A DNA stretch of 64,000 nucleotides from Palaemon carinicauda (taxonomy: Eukaryota; Arthropoda; Malacostraca; Decapoda; Palaemonidae), in the NCBI RefSeq assembly GCF_036898095.1, contig NC_090763.1:52644043-52708042 (forward strand), read 5' to 3'. A program made the translations under genes and the position numbers. Shown piece after piece: positions 21,825 to 35,021 of the stretch; the stretch's first letter is position 1; every line of letters begins with the position of its first letter. The notes under the pieces were generated by a model that ran no database searches, was not told the origin of the DNA, and was given only the letters and a program-made list of their open reading frames with translations.

Positions 21825-22574
21825 TCATAAAGTGATAGTACCAATAACAATATAATATATAATGCCAAATTTCATTACCTTTATTTTCAAAATAAAATGT
21901 TCATGAGTATGCTTTATGGTCAGTACGATTAAACACAAGCTTTTAATTTGTTACTGCAAGTGAGTTAAAATTAATTAGTGACACATTCCAGTCTCACAAG
22001 GAATGGAGAGGAAACCCAAACCACCTTACTGTATTAGCAAAAAAATTAAAATTTATAGAGTAAAGCAAATTATGGTTAACTAATTATATCAGCAATGATA
22101 CACTAATTATTCTACACCAACGTTAAACCTTTCACAAACAAGGTTGAACAATTCACAAAATCATGCAGAACTAAACCTTACCCAATAAATCCACTCAAAA
22201 TATCAGTCAGCTTTGTAAAAAAGATAAGAAAGTAGGAATAGAGTAACAACAAGGCTAATGATGAAATATTTATGGTAAAAATAACAGGATTTTTTCAAAT
22301 AAAATTATTTCAATACTTACCTTCAAATCATAATTCACAACCTTGGAATACAAACATAAGAAACAAAAATACTACCCTTCACATCATCTTGGCCCTCCAG
22401 TTACAGCCATTGCACTAAGACCCCTGTAGAAAAGTGCATGAACTTGCCCCATCAGTTCAGTTTTCCTATAATTCTTATACCAGCGTTAATTAAAGCTCTG
22501 AGTTGATATTAAATTAATGACCATCAAAAAAGAGTAGGACGGTCAGCTGATAAGAACTGAATGCATTATAAATA
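21825..22574. other. AT-rich intron, nothing recognised
   Basis: AT-rich, without repeats or exons that I can identify. Confidence 0.5.
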
Positions 22575-22797
22575 TTATAGCAGCAGTAGGGGATTCAGCA
22601 TTATGAAGATTCATCTGTGGTGGATAATGTGGGAGGGTGGGCTGTGACACCCTAGCAGTACCAGCTGAACTCGGTTGAGTCCCTTGTTAGGCTGGGAGGA
22701 ACGTAGAGAGTAGAGGTCCCCTTTTTGTTTTTGTTTCTTTGTTGATGTCGGCTACCCCCCAAAATTGGGGGAAGTGCCATGGTATATGTATGTATGC
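22575..22797 (+). mobile_element. 5'-truncated LINE 3' tail
   Basis: Starts at AGCAGCAGTAGGGGATTCAG and matches 21590-21814 to about 98% by eye, ending GTATATGTATGTATG. The truncation point differs from the other copies. No clear target duplication found. Confidence 0.8.
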
Positions 22798-22951
22798 ATA
22801 GTTGATTTTACAACGAAAATCTTGTTCATCTCCATGAAGCCTACTTTTATATCAGGAGGTGAATCGCCAATTCCCCAGAAGGTGGAAAAGTGTAATCAAT
22901 ATACTAAATGCCAACCAATGCAGCATACAAATATTCATACCTAACATTACA

Positions 22952-23261
22952 TTAACCCTTTTACCCCCAGGCTCTTTGGAAATTTCCAACCCTTAATCCC
23001 CAAGGGGTTATTTTTTCCCCAGTACATTTTGCAGTATATTTCTTTTAAATTGCTCTAACAGCCTTAATTTTTGTCATAGAGAGGTCAGGTTGGTCTCATT
23101 CTCTTGGAAAATGCCTGCATTTTTCTCAAAAAATTATCCAAAATATGATAAAAAAAATTTTTATAGCATTTTTTTGCAAGGACGTACCAGTACATCCATG
23201 GGGGTAAAGGGATGAGTTTTGTGAAACGTACCAGTACGTCCTTTGGGGGTAAAAGGGTTAA
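22952..23261 (+). mobile_element. TTAA-flanked MITE, copy 1
   Basis: About 310 bp with TTAA at each end and inverted termini CCCTTTTACCCCCA / TGGGGGTAAAAGGG. TTAA targets and CCC-starting termini fit a non-autonomous piggyBac-type element. The interior has two near-palindromes, one reading GGACGTACCAGTACATCC and one carrying the GTACCAGTACGTCC half. No coding capacity. The orientation used here starts with CAGGCT after the TIR. Confidence 0.85.
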
Positions 23262-24050
23262 ACATACACACAATCTCGTTTCAACATTTAAAAACATCCT
23301 AGCAAAGACAGGCATAGAATAAGTTTCAGTCAAGTCAACAACAAAATTACACAAAATCTCTCACTTTCTCACAAGAGAATTTCCTAACCCCGTTGAAGGA
23401 ACTGTAAATGAATACGTACAGAACTATAAACTAGGCTCTACCTCAGCAACTGATTGAACAGCAGCAATCTAAAGCTATAATAAAGAAACTGAACCTTTGC
23501 AACTTTACAAACAAAATTGAGAAATACCTCATCTTACATAAACCTAAAATAACTTAACTAGAAATAATGTCAGAGGATAATTAAGCAAGACCAAGCCCTC
23601 TTTTGAAGCTATAGGACCTTTTGCATAAATCTTCCTATGTTCTTAAAAGGCTTCTTACAAGGGACATTCAGCAAAACTATATTTGAATAATGATCTGCAG
23701 CCTCCACCATACCTAAAAATGTATCACCAAGTTAAGAAATTAAATTATGGAAAATATCTTGAATATCATGCGCTTTGATTCTCAAAAAGGAAAAATATGA
23801 CTCTTGTAACCTAGGAAGAACTTGATAAAAAATCTGGTAAAAATGCTGAAAGCCTATGACAAACTATAGAACCTGGGTTCGTAGAAAAAAATGGATGTAA
23901 TTATACTTAAGTAAAGCTTTGCATCAAATATCAAAGATAACCTTATTCCTTTGGAGGATGACTATGTGCTTGCCCTTAGAAATTATAAGAGATGGAGGCT
24001 TTAGCACAGTCCTAATTTTACAGAGCAGCCTCACTTTTCTCTTTTGGCTG
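23262..24050. other. AT-rich intron, nothing recognised
   Basis: Between a MITE and the plus-strand DIRS. AT-rich, with no exon or repeat recognised. Confidence 0.45.
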
Positions 24051-24089
24051 GTCGAGATCGGACGTGTCCGCTCTCCGCCTCTTCCCAAG

Positions 24090-25550
24090 GCTCGCCATTA
24101 GACATACAACCATTGCTTTACGCGCTTCCTTTCTCTTTTCATGTGCGAGTGTGCTCCTCCTCCTATCGCTCCTATGCATACCTGTCCTGGTCGTGAAGGT
24201 CGCCCTTGCGGCACTTTCATGACCACCATGGACACAGACTCCCATCGGTAGTTTCCTGCCGGCCGGAGGAGGGCCGTGGGTCACTGCGATCAGGCTTCAC
24301 CCTGTGAGGAGTGGTCTGCCTCCTAGTGAGAGAAGTTTGGGAAGAAGAAAGCCAAGAGATCTCTCTCCTCCTGGAGTCTGCCTCCGCAGGGAAAAGAGCT
24401 CGGGAGTCTTCTTCCCAAACCACTGGATTGCTCCCCAAAGCTCCTCCTTGCCCACCTTCTGCTGGGAGTCGGTCGAGTAGGAGCATAAATCTTCTAGACA
24501 CCCTCGATCTAGGGCACACCACTCAAGATCAAGAGCTTCACGCTCAAGCGTAAGTTCCACTTCGCACTCCTCTAGAGACACACGATCACGATCATAGGCA
24601 TCACGCTTGCGATTACAATCACAGGCTTCGCTCTCATCTCATGATCACGAGCTTTGCGCTCAGTCTTACGCTAAGCACTCGCAATCAAGACGATCATGAT
24701 CGAAAGACCGTCACTCTCTAGACGATTACGATCTAAGCATTCCAAACACTCTAGATCGAGGAGACTATCTACAAGAGGACATCGCAGACGTGCGCGCTCT
24801 ACATCCGCGCACGGCACTGGATCTCCTGACCCTCATTTCGATCAAAGTTCTGTTCCTTCAGTGTTCAGATCAACACCACCTTGACCTAACACCAATGGGA
24901 TACAGGGCACTGACACTGACCCACCTACCGGACCTCTCCCTTTAACACCGGTCAAGTCAGGTGACAGGATGACGGCCAAGCAGAGGAGGATGAAGCATGT
25001 AACACCACCACACGCAGCATCTATCTACGTACTAACAGCGACATTGGTTCTCCTCGGGAGATTACCATCCATCCCTTTGACCCAAAACCCATTGAAGTTG
25101 TTCTTCCGGATCAACGCCTTGTATCTCTCCCCCTCGAGGAGGAAGATATCACATCTCCCGAACCACAGAAGCCTAAGGAACCACAAGTTTCTTTGGAAAC
25201 TATGACCCTGAAGAAAGGCTTTCCTCCTAAGAAGGAATCTAAAGATTCCAAATCTGTTCCAAAGAATTTCAAGGCGAGGGAAGCTCAGAGACAGGAACAA
25301 GCGACGGGGTTTCCCGAGGCAGGACCATCTCAGGTTCCAGATGACGACACTGACCTACCCCAGGCTTTCTCAGACAAAAGTCCGGAGGTAGATGAATTCC
25401 AGGACGCGGACAAAGAATGCCTCCCTAAAGCGGCGAGTCCAAAATTCCACTCTGAAGTCGAGAGTAAAGAGTCGGAACATGCCTTCTGGCAAGTCCTTGC
25501 GTGCATGAGGACCTTCAACAAGTTATCAGATCCCTGCTTTGCACCATAAG
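24090..25550 (+). pseudogene. Gag remnant of the plus-strand DIRS
   Basis: The N-terminus is readable as MHTCPGREGRPCGTFMTT, homologous to MQTCPGCEGAACGTFM at 12.7 kb, with one zinc-site Cys replaced by Arg and a stop soon after. About 24530-24790 is a His/Asp/Arg-coding degenerate repeat region (CGATCACGATCA-like units). 25193-25549 is an open Lys/Glu/Pro-rich stretch ending ...ACMRTFNKLSDPCFAP. 25715-26059 resembles the C-terminal gag half. Confidence 0.5.
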
Positions 25551-26256
25551 AAGGCAAGGACATGGTTCTGGATCAGATCCTTGGATCTCAGAAGCCACCC
25601 AAGACCAGTGCTGCTTTTCCTTGGTCAAAAGGTCTTAAAGCAGCCAGAGGAAAAGTTATCTCTCAGATAGCAGGCGCCTCTAGCTATCTTAGAGCAGGAT
25701 CTCCCACTTGATCTTTGCCACTTCCTTATGTACTCCACAGGAAGTATTACAAGATTCAGGACGATTCTCGTCCTACCCTGACTCTAGACCTGTCGGTGGA
25801 ATCTCTCACACCGAACGTTCCACTGCAGAGACCAGCCTCCTTAGGAGCCTCCCTTTCTACCTCTGAGCTACTCAACATAATGCAAGGCGCGAGGTATGCC
25901 ATGCAGGCTGCTTCGTGGCTCAATCTATGGTTCGGGTCTCTGGGCCACATTGTTCGCTCTGAGGATCTTTCCAAGGAGACAATCAGGCGGTCCTTGGAAT
26001 CTTTCATGTCCAGTACCCGTACCTTGGAATTCATTCACCATCACACGGTCAACTTGTAGGCGAATGTGATTCTGAAGCGAAGGGATACAGTGATAGGAAG
26101 CTTCCACAGCCAGGTACCGAACCTTCAGAACTCAAACCTCGAGGGACTTTCCCTCTTCAATCTTAAAGTGCTTTAAAGAGCAGCTGACAGGTGGAGAAAA
26201 GCCTCCAAGGATTCTCTCCTCAACAGCCATGACTCAAGGTCATCAGTCTCGACTTT

Positions 26257-27132
26257 TTGGGAGGGCTCCTCGACACCCCCAGAGACCAGACCAGAAAGGT
26301 GGGAAATCCTTCAGAGGAAGGAAAGGTGGTAGAGGAAGCAGCCAAGGTGGGCCCTCCTGCTAGGGAGGGCAATCCTCTCATAACACCACCACTGGAAGGA
26401 TGCCTGCAATGCCTCTGGCTGATGTGGCAGCACCACGGGATTGATCCCTGGACGATCGCAGTGGTCAGTTCAGGATATCACATCCCTTTCATACAATCTC
26501 CCCCTCCTCTGACTCGAAATCCAATTCCTCCAAGTCCTATGCAAAGGGATCAGCTAAGAAGCTGGCCCAAAGTCCAGACCATGCTGCAGAAGAGCGCTCT
26601 CCAAGAGGTCTCCAGGCTTCTACAGCCAACTTTTTCTGGTGTAAAAGGCGACTGGAGGATGGAGACCAGTCACAGATCTCTCACCCCTGAAAAAGTTTGT
26701 TCTTCAAACTTCATTTAGTATGGAGATGGCAGTCAAGATCATTCAAGCAATAAGAACAATGGACTTCATGTGCATATTGGACCTCCAGGACGCATACTTC
26801 CAGATCCCAGTCCATCCATCTTCAAGGAAATATCTAAGGTTCATACACAATGGAAGACACTATCAATAAAATGTTCTGTTTCGGTCTCTCAACAGAACCC
26901 CAGGTCTTCACCATGGTGTTCGCCCTAGTGTCAACATGGGCTTACAAGAACGGCATTCATATCCTACGATACATAGACGACTGGCTAGTTCTGGCAGACT
27001 CGAAGATGACCCTTCTTCATCATTGAGATATGCTTCTCGAGTTTTGTCAGGATCTGGGATCGTGATAAATCTCAAGAAGTCATCACTGCTTCCATCACAG
27101 AGAATAGTGTACCTCGGTATGTTAATACTGTA
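26257..27132 (+). pseudogene. RT remnant of the plus-strand DIRS
   Basis: After an IDPWTIAVVSSGYHIPF segment (DIRS RT N-terminus) there is motif A, CILDLQDAYFQIPVHPSSRK (about 26772-26831); a broken motif B region; the catalytic box LRYIDDWLVL (about 26955-26984); and KKSSLLPSQRIVYLGML in the thumb. Stops and frame changes separate them. Confidence 0.7.
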
Positions 27133-27219
27133 GACACCGTCATACAAAAAGCTTTTCCAGCAGACGACAAAGTACACAGACTGAGAGAAGTGGCTTGTCT
27201 CTTCCTCAGATGAGAAAAC

Positions 27220-28200
27220 ATGCCAGCCCAACAGTGGTTGTGCCTCCTAGGTCATCTAACCTCCCTAATCCATCTTGTTCCCAACAGTCGCCTCAGGATA
27301 AGATCCCTGCAATGGCATCTAGAGTCCTTGTGGAACCAGCACACTGGATCCCAGGACACCCTAGTGCCAATGGGCCAGGAACAACTAACGTATCTGCAAT
27401 GGTGGGTGGCAGAGGAGAATCTCTGCAAAGGCCAAGATCTTCTTGTCCCTCCTCCGGATTTGTTGTTCTTCACAGACGACAGCACATAAATCTCTTAAGA
27501 GGTGAGAGCAGCATTTCTAGCTCTCCAACAGTTCCATCAGCTGCTGGCAGGTCACTCGGTGGTTTCGATGAGCCATAACACCACAGTAGTGGCTTACATA
27601 AAAAAAAAACAAGGCGGTACTTTTACTTTTACTAAAATGGTCAGGAGATCATTCAGTAACAATGTCAGCTTGTTTCATTCCGGGCAAAAGGAATGTGCTC
27701 GTAGACAATCTGAGCAGAGCGACTCGGATAGTGGGTTCCGAATGGTGTTTGAATCCTCTGACAGCCTAAAAAGTCCTGACTTTATGGGATTCCCCAACTC
27801 TGGACCTGTTTGCAACATCTCTGAACTTCAGGCTCCCGCTTTTCTGTTTCTCAGTCCCGGACCCTCGGGCTCTATGGCAGGATGCATTCCAACAACGGTG
27901 GGACAACATCAGTGTGTACGCCTTTCCCCCATTTTGTCTGATTAGACGCTTGCTCAACAAGACCAGGGCATCCAAAAATCTAATGATGACCCTCACAGCT
28001 CCGCTATGACATCATGCAGAATGGTTTCTGAACCTTCTGCAACTGGTAGTAGATCAACCCAGAGAACTTCCTCCACGTCCAAATCTACTCAAACAACCAC
28101 ACGCCAACATCTATTGCAAGAACGTCCAGTCGCTTCGGCTTCACGTCAGGAGACTATCCAGTCTCTCCTCTCACAGAGAGACTTTTTGTGACAAGCTGCG
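27220..28200 (+). pseudogene. RNase H and methyltransferase-like remnants
   Basis: PPDLLFFTDDST (27445-27489) is the first RNase H Asp segment, followed by an in-frame stop. REVRAAFLALQQFHQL and MSHNTTVVAYIKKKQGG give the Glu and second Asp region, with the catalytic Asp of SDNTT replaced by His. Further on a frame reads SVYAFPPFCLI, the PPF module of the methyltransferase-like domain. Non-functional. Confidence 0.65.
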
Positions 28201-28206
28201 AAAAGA

Positions 28207-29050
28207 ATGTCCAAACATCTGTGTAAGTCCTCCACCACAGTGTACCAGGTCAAGTGGACATTCTTCAGTGGTTGGTGTCGCGGAAGGGGTATCTCTCCCC
28301 TCAATGCCACTATTCCTGCAATAGCGGAGTTTCTTATTTACCTTCGAGTGGAAAAACTCCTTTCAGTTTCGGCTGTGAAAGGCTATCGCTCAGCCTTAAG
28401 CCTAGCCTTTAAAGTGAATAGAGTAGATCTTTCCTCTTCGTTGGAGTTTTCTTTATTCATACGGAGTTAAGATATCACTTGCCTCCAGTCAGAGATTAGA
28501 CCTCTTCCTTGGAACATGGTTTGCGTCCTGAGGTTCTTTAAGGGTCCTACTAACAAACCACTACTCCATGGAACGGACCGTAATCTCACTTTGAAGATGG
28601 CTAAACTACATGGTCTCTCGTATGACATCGTCCATTCAAGGGAAAGGGGGGAAGTGACACTCGGCTTCATCCCTGAGTTTACTGCTAAGAATGGAGTGTC
28701 TCCGTATTGTAACCAATGACCCAGATCAACTGTTACTTTGCCCAGTAAAGAGTTTAAGATATCATCTTAAACACACGGCAGTGACAAGACCCCAGCTTTC
28801 AGCCTTATTTGTAAGCTCGGGCAGAACGAAGAGGAGGGTCATCGAGAACACTATCTCTTCTTGGATTCGTAAAGTCATAGAGTTGGCTCTCCAACAAGAT
28901 CCTCCTCCAGCTCAACAACCTAAAGCTCATGATGGCATGGGCAGCAGCACGTTCCTGGCACTTAAGAGTAACTACACAGTTTCTCAAGTGTTACAAACGG
29001 GGGTGTGGAAGCAGCAAACAACCTGCACCGCCCACTGGAAGCAAGTCTAG
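28207..29050 (+). pseudogene. Tyrosine recombinase remnant of the plus-strand DIRS
   Basis: 28207-28470 encodes the core-binding domain (MSKHLCKSSTTVYQVKWTFF, then VKGYRSALSLAF). 28691-29050 encodes the catalytic half but reads AHDGMGSSTF where HxxR is expected, and HWKQV where the catalytic Tyr should be. Both the Arg and the Tyr are therefore lost. Frames are broken between 28470 and 28690. Confidence 0.75.
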
Positions 29051-29055
29051 AGGCA

Positions 29056-29630
29056 ATAATTGTAAGAAGTATTAGCAGTATATCTTCCTTCTCTTCGTTT
29101 GCGTTGGAGATAGTAACTTCTCATTGAAGGCAGATCCATCTTTGGTAGCCACAGTGACTGATTTTAAACTGTCCTTGTACAAGTGAAGGACCTTCTTCAC
29201 CAAGTAAATCGTTAATTGGTTTTTGTTCTTAGAGTTGCTCAAGAAACAATTAAGTGGCATGTTGAATTAAGTCATATAACAATTCATACTTGTTTCTGTA
29301 CATTTGTACTGAATATTGTTTATTGCCTATTGGAGAACGTGTGTTTTTGGATGCATTAATATCAATTAGTTGTTGAGATGGCACTTTTAATGAAATTAAG
29401 AATATAAAACAACAAAGGCTTATTAAGATTGCAAGAACAGGAAAGTAAACAAGCATTGCAAGCAAGCATTAACATTGGTGTTAAAATAAGGAATGGTGTA
29501 AGTAATTACACAGGTGAAATGAAATTCATAAGCGTGCAGTTTTTCACCAATTGCATGAAGAAATTGTTAAGATGAGTTATTCTTAAGAAAACTGTGATTA
29601 TTGGTTGGATGGAGTTTTAAAATTGAGTTA
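29056..29630. other. AT-rich intron, nothing recognised
   Basis: Between the recombinase remnant and a MITE. No exon or repeat end recognised. Confidence 0.45.
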
Positions 29631-29939
29631 TTAACCCTTTTACCCCCAGGCTATTTGGAAATTTCCATCCCATTAACCCCCAAGGGGTTATTTTTTTCCC
29701 AGCACATTTTGCAGCATATTTTTTTTAAATTGCTCTAACAGCCTTAATTTTTGTCATAGAGAGGTCAGGTTGGTCTCATTCTCTTGGAAAATGCCTGAAT
29801 TTTCTCAAAAATTATCAAAAATATGAAAAAAAAAATTTTTATAGCATTTTTTTGCAAGGACGTACCGGTACGTCCATGGGGGTAAAGGGATGGCTTTTGT
29901 GAAACGTACCAGTGCGTCCTTTGGGGGTAAAAGGGTTAA
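29631..29939 (+). mobile_element. TTAA-flanked MITE, copy 2
   Basis: Same structure and orientation as 22952-23261. TTAA ends intact. Contains GGACGTACCGGTACGTCC, a perfect 18-bp palindrome. Confidence 0.85.
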
Positions 29940-30174
29940 AAGACTCCAAGTTTTTACCACTGCATATATAGTATCCTAAGAGTAATTTTAAAATTATTCT
30001 TCACCTTTAGGGCTCTCGTTGAAATTCTGCTGCTATTGTGTTATTGGGGCCTTTGTCTGGCAAAAAAGGACTACATTGAATCCCTTTCTCTGGTTAAGAA
30101 TAATTTATCAATAAGTAAATGGCACTCTACATTAAGCATATTTCTCAACTTCCAGAGACCAGCAATAACCAAAC

Positions 30175-31973
<1,799 letters not shown>

Positions 31974-32273
31974 TTAACCAGCATCACTGGTGCACAAAAC
32001 CAAAGAATCAGAGCCCATAGCAGACAGATCAAGGAAATCCACATTAGCCGAAGTCTTTTCCCTCTCTTCAAAGGCCCTCTTACGTTGTAAAGACCTTTGA
32101 TGTTTAACGTACCCTGACATCTTACTCTCGGGCCATGAACAACGCAAGTCGCAAAGTGATGGTAAAACACACACCTTAGGATCATATTTCCTACAGCTCA
32201 TACAAATACCGCAAGAAGGGTAGCTCCTAACAGGATTCGAGAGGGGACTTGCCAAAGAATCTTGAGATTCCAT
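31974..32273 (-). pseudogene. DIRS-like gag N-terminal fragment
   Basis: A 99-codon frame starting MESQDSLASPLSNPVRSYPS and containing a Cys cluster (CGICMSCRKY, VCVLPSLCDLRC) followed by a Trp and a Lys/Arg-rich RSLQRKRAFEERE segment. The spacing resembles the N-terminus of the intact gag at 20512 (CMGCRGFEC...KCKEC...W), so I call it gag debris from another family. No downstream pol is present. Confidence 0.45.
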
Positions 32274-32657
32274 CGAAGAAAAGCCAGTTACACAAAAAAT
32301 TACAAATATAATGACAATTCAAACAAAAATGCCATGAACATAGGTAATTGGTTATATTAAGAATGAACAAACACCATTGAACTAAGGAGCTAAGGAGCAA
32401 AATAAAAAAGTTTTATTGGAATTTTTCCAATGACAGGACAAGAATAGGAGATAGCAGTTTCTGAGATTCACGGCCAGATAAATTATGCTAAGGTAATATT
32501 TAATAAATTAACCGATTCAGTTAGTGATAGGGAACACCGTTCAACAGAGACAACTATTTTACCTCAAGTTCTCATGGAAAGAGATTCTCCCTCCAAGCAG
32601 TAAACCCCTACTAGAAGATTGGAAACTTTCCTATATCCAAACCAAAGAAGAAGTATG

Positions 32658-32967
32658 TTAACCCTTTTACCCCCAGGCTATTTGGAAATTTCCAACCCTT
32701 AACCCCCAGGGGTTATTTTTTTCCCAGCACATTTTGCAGTATATCTTTTTAAAATTGCTCTAACAGGCTTAATTTTTGTCATAGAGAGGTCAGGTTGGTC
32801 TCATTCTCTTGGAAAATGCCTGAATTTTCTAAAAAAAAATTATCAAAAAATATGAAAAACTAATTTTTATAGCATTTTTTTGCAAGGACGTACCGGTACG
32901 TCCATGGGGGTAAAGGGATGTGTTTTGTGAAACGTAACAGTACGTCCTTTGGGGGTAAAAGGGTTAA
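32658..32967 (+). mobile_element. TTAA-flanked MITE, copy 3
   Basis: Same family and orientation as copies 1 and 2, TTAA ends intact. Carries one GGACGTACCGGTACGTCC palindrome. Confidence 0.85.
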
Positions 32968-33177
32968 TTACCTCACAGAATAGACAATGCACACTGATAG
33001 GAGATGGAAAAGGAAATCAGTATTGAAACTTGCACATTAGCACCAGTGCTCAGCACTGCACCTACTCAAACACTAACTGCAACAACTCCTAAAGTCCTGC
33101 TGATAGGCATGCATCATAATGGATGCTCTCTTTTCTTTATCTACGAGGGATTGTACCACCAACAAAATTTTGGGGTC

Positions 33178-33309
33178 ACAAATGGTGTTAGGCTGGGAGG
33201 AACGTAGAGAGTAGAGGTCCCCTTAATGTTTTTGTTTCTCTGTTGATGTCGGCTACCCCCCAAAATTGGGGGAAGTGCCATGGTATATGTATGTATGTAC
33301 AAATGGTGT
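33178..33309 (+). mobile_element. Severely 5'-truncated LINE tail with target duplication
   Basis: Only about 110 bp of the LINE 3' end, from GTTAGGCTGGGAGGAACGTA to the TATG tail. Flanked by ACAAATGGTGT at 33178-33188 and 33299-33309. Confidence 0.85.
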
Positions 33310-33419
33310 AACTATCAGTAATAGATGAAAACTATTTAAATTAACAAACTACTTTTGAGAAATCAGTAAAACCTCTAAAATTTCTTACAGCATTCATGTC
33401 TATCAAACATCAATCATTA

Positions 33420-33895
<476 letters not shown>

Positions 33896-33925
<30 letters not shown>

Positions 33926-34175
33926 CAGTCATTTATATGCGTTTACTGGATGCCTGAAAACTTTAAATCAATCAATCCTATGCCAAATTTCTACAATCAG
34001 AAAGGAAGAAAGAAAAAAGATGCCTAACTGGCAACTATATAATAAGCTACTAGGCAACTCCATTGCTGGGCAGCGCTACGAAGCAAGCTTCCCTCTATCC
34101 TGGTCGAGACGTGGGGTGGATGATGCTGGACCTTTGCATAAATGATTTGGGCTTGTATGGCTAGAAAAAAAATAC
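33896..34175. repeat. DIRS-like end fragment with inverted copy
   Basis: Starts AATTTGTATTTTACCTAGCT. A diverged inverted copy, GGCTTGTATGGCTAGAAAAA, lies at about 34150-34170, spaced like a left ITR plus the beginning of an internal complementary region. No coding part follows; the sequence passes into the family D end at 34187. Confidence 0.4.
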
Positions 34176-34724
34176 AAATACTAAAAATATCACAAATTTT
34201 AAGTAATTTGTATTTTTCCTATCATACTTACCTCGAATTACTTTCTTAGGAGTACCTGGAAATCTCTTCTCATGCGACCAGAGTTTTGTGAAGTTTACCC
34301 TACTTCCGTTTTCTGTGAAGGCTAACCTAAGACCGCGAGGGTTCCGACTCAATCCGCCCAGCGGAGGGAGTCGCAGCCTCGTCGTGCCCTCAAAAGTGGC
34401 ACCACGGACCCTGGAGAAGGAGAGACAGCTTCCTCCGTCGGGCAAGCCCACGGAAGCCACGTCCTCCATGATTAAGGACAGACAGAGGACGGAGCCCCTC
34501 GCCGCCATGGCAATGCCCGTCCTGCGTCCAGAGCCTTACGCGGAGGCATCCGCCTGTGGGATTCCCTCTAGAGAAGTAGGCCGCCAAACGGAGGACATCG
34601 ACGAAGTTTCCGTGTTGGAACAAATGTAGTTTACTCAAACGCGGACACAAACTTCCAAGGCATTTATATGAGGAGTCTTCTTTAGGTCTCCATTGAGAGG
34701 AAGTCACCTTAAGCTCTATACTAT

Positions 34725-35021
34725 AAAGGAATGGACAAATAAAATACTCTAAACAATAAAGGAATGGACAAATAAAATACTCTAAACCATAAAGGAATGG
34801 ATAAATATAATATTCTAAACCATAAAGGAATGGACAAATAAAATACTCTAAACCATAAAGGAATGGACAAATAAAATGAATAAGTAAACCATAAAGGAAT
34901 GGACAAATAAAATAATCTAAACCATAAAGGAATGGACAAATAAAATACTCTAAACCATAAAGGAATGGACAAATAAAATACTCCAAACCATAAAGGAATG
35001 GACAAATAAAATACTCTAAAC
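34725..35021. repeat. 33-bp tandem repeat, about 9 copies
   Basis: Units of 33 bp starting AAAGGAATGGACAAATAAAA; starts were measured at 34725 and 34758. One copy is diverged (GAATAAGTAAACC). The period is a multiple of three, so minus-strand frames stay open as an 11-residue repeat (SIPLWFRVFYL). I take this as a by-product of the period, not as a gene. Confidence 0.9.

Larger units (their letters stand above)
24030..29055 (+). mobile_element. Broken plus-strand DIRS element, family A-like
   Basis: Gag, RT, RNase H/methyltransferase-like and tyrosine recombinase remnants follow each other in DIRS order on the plus strand, with many stops and frameshifts. Protein sequence is nearer to the family A copies (5.87 and 40.84 kb) than to family B. 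I cannot find ITRs or an internal complementary region, so the ends given are approximate coding limits. It is the only DIRS copy here opposite in sense to MELK. Confidence 0.7.

Noticed and set aside
34721..35005. Long minus-strand frame with an 11-residue repeat (SIPLWFRVFYL)
   Set aside because: It is a tandem array with a 33-bp period, which keeps frames open by chance of length; no start context or neighbouring gene.
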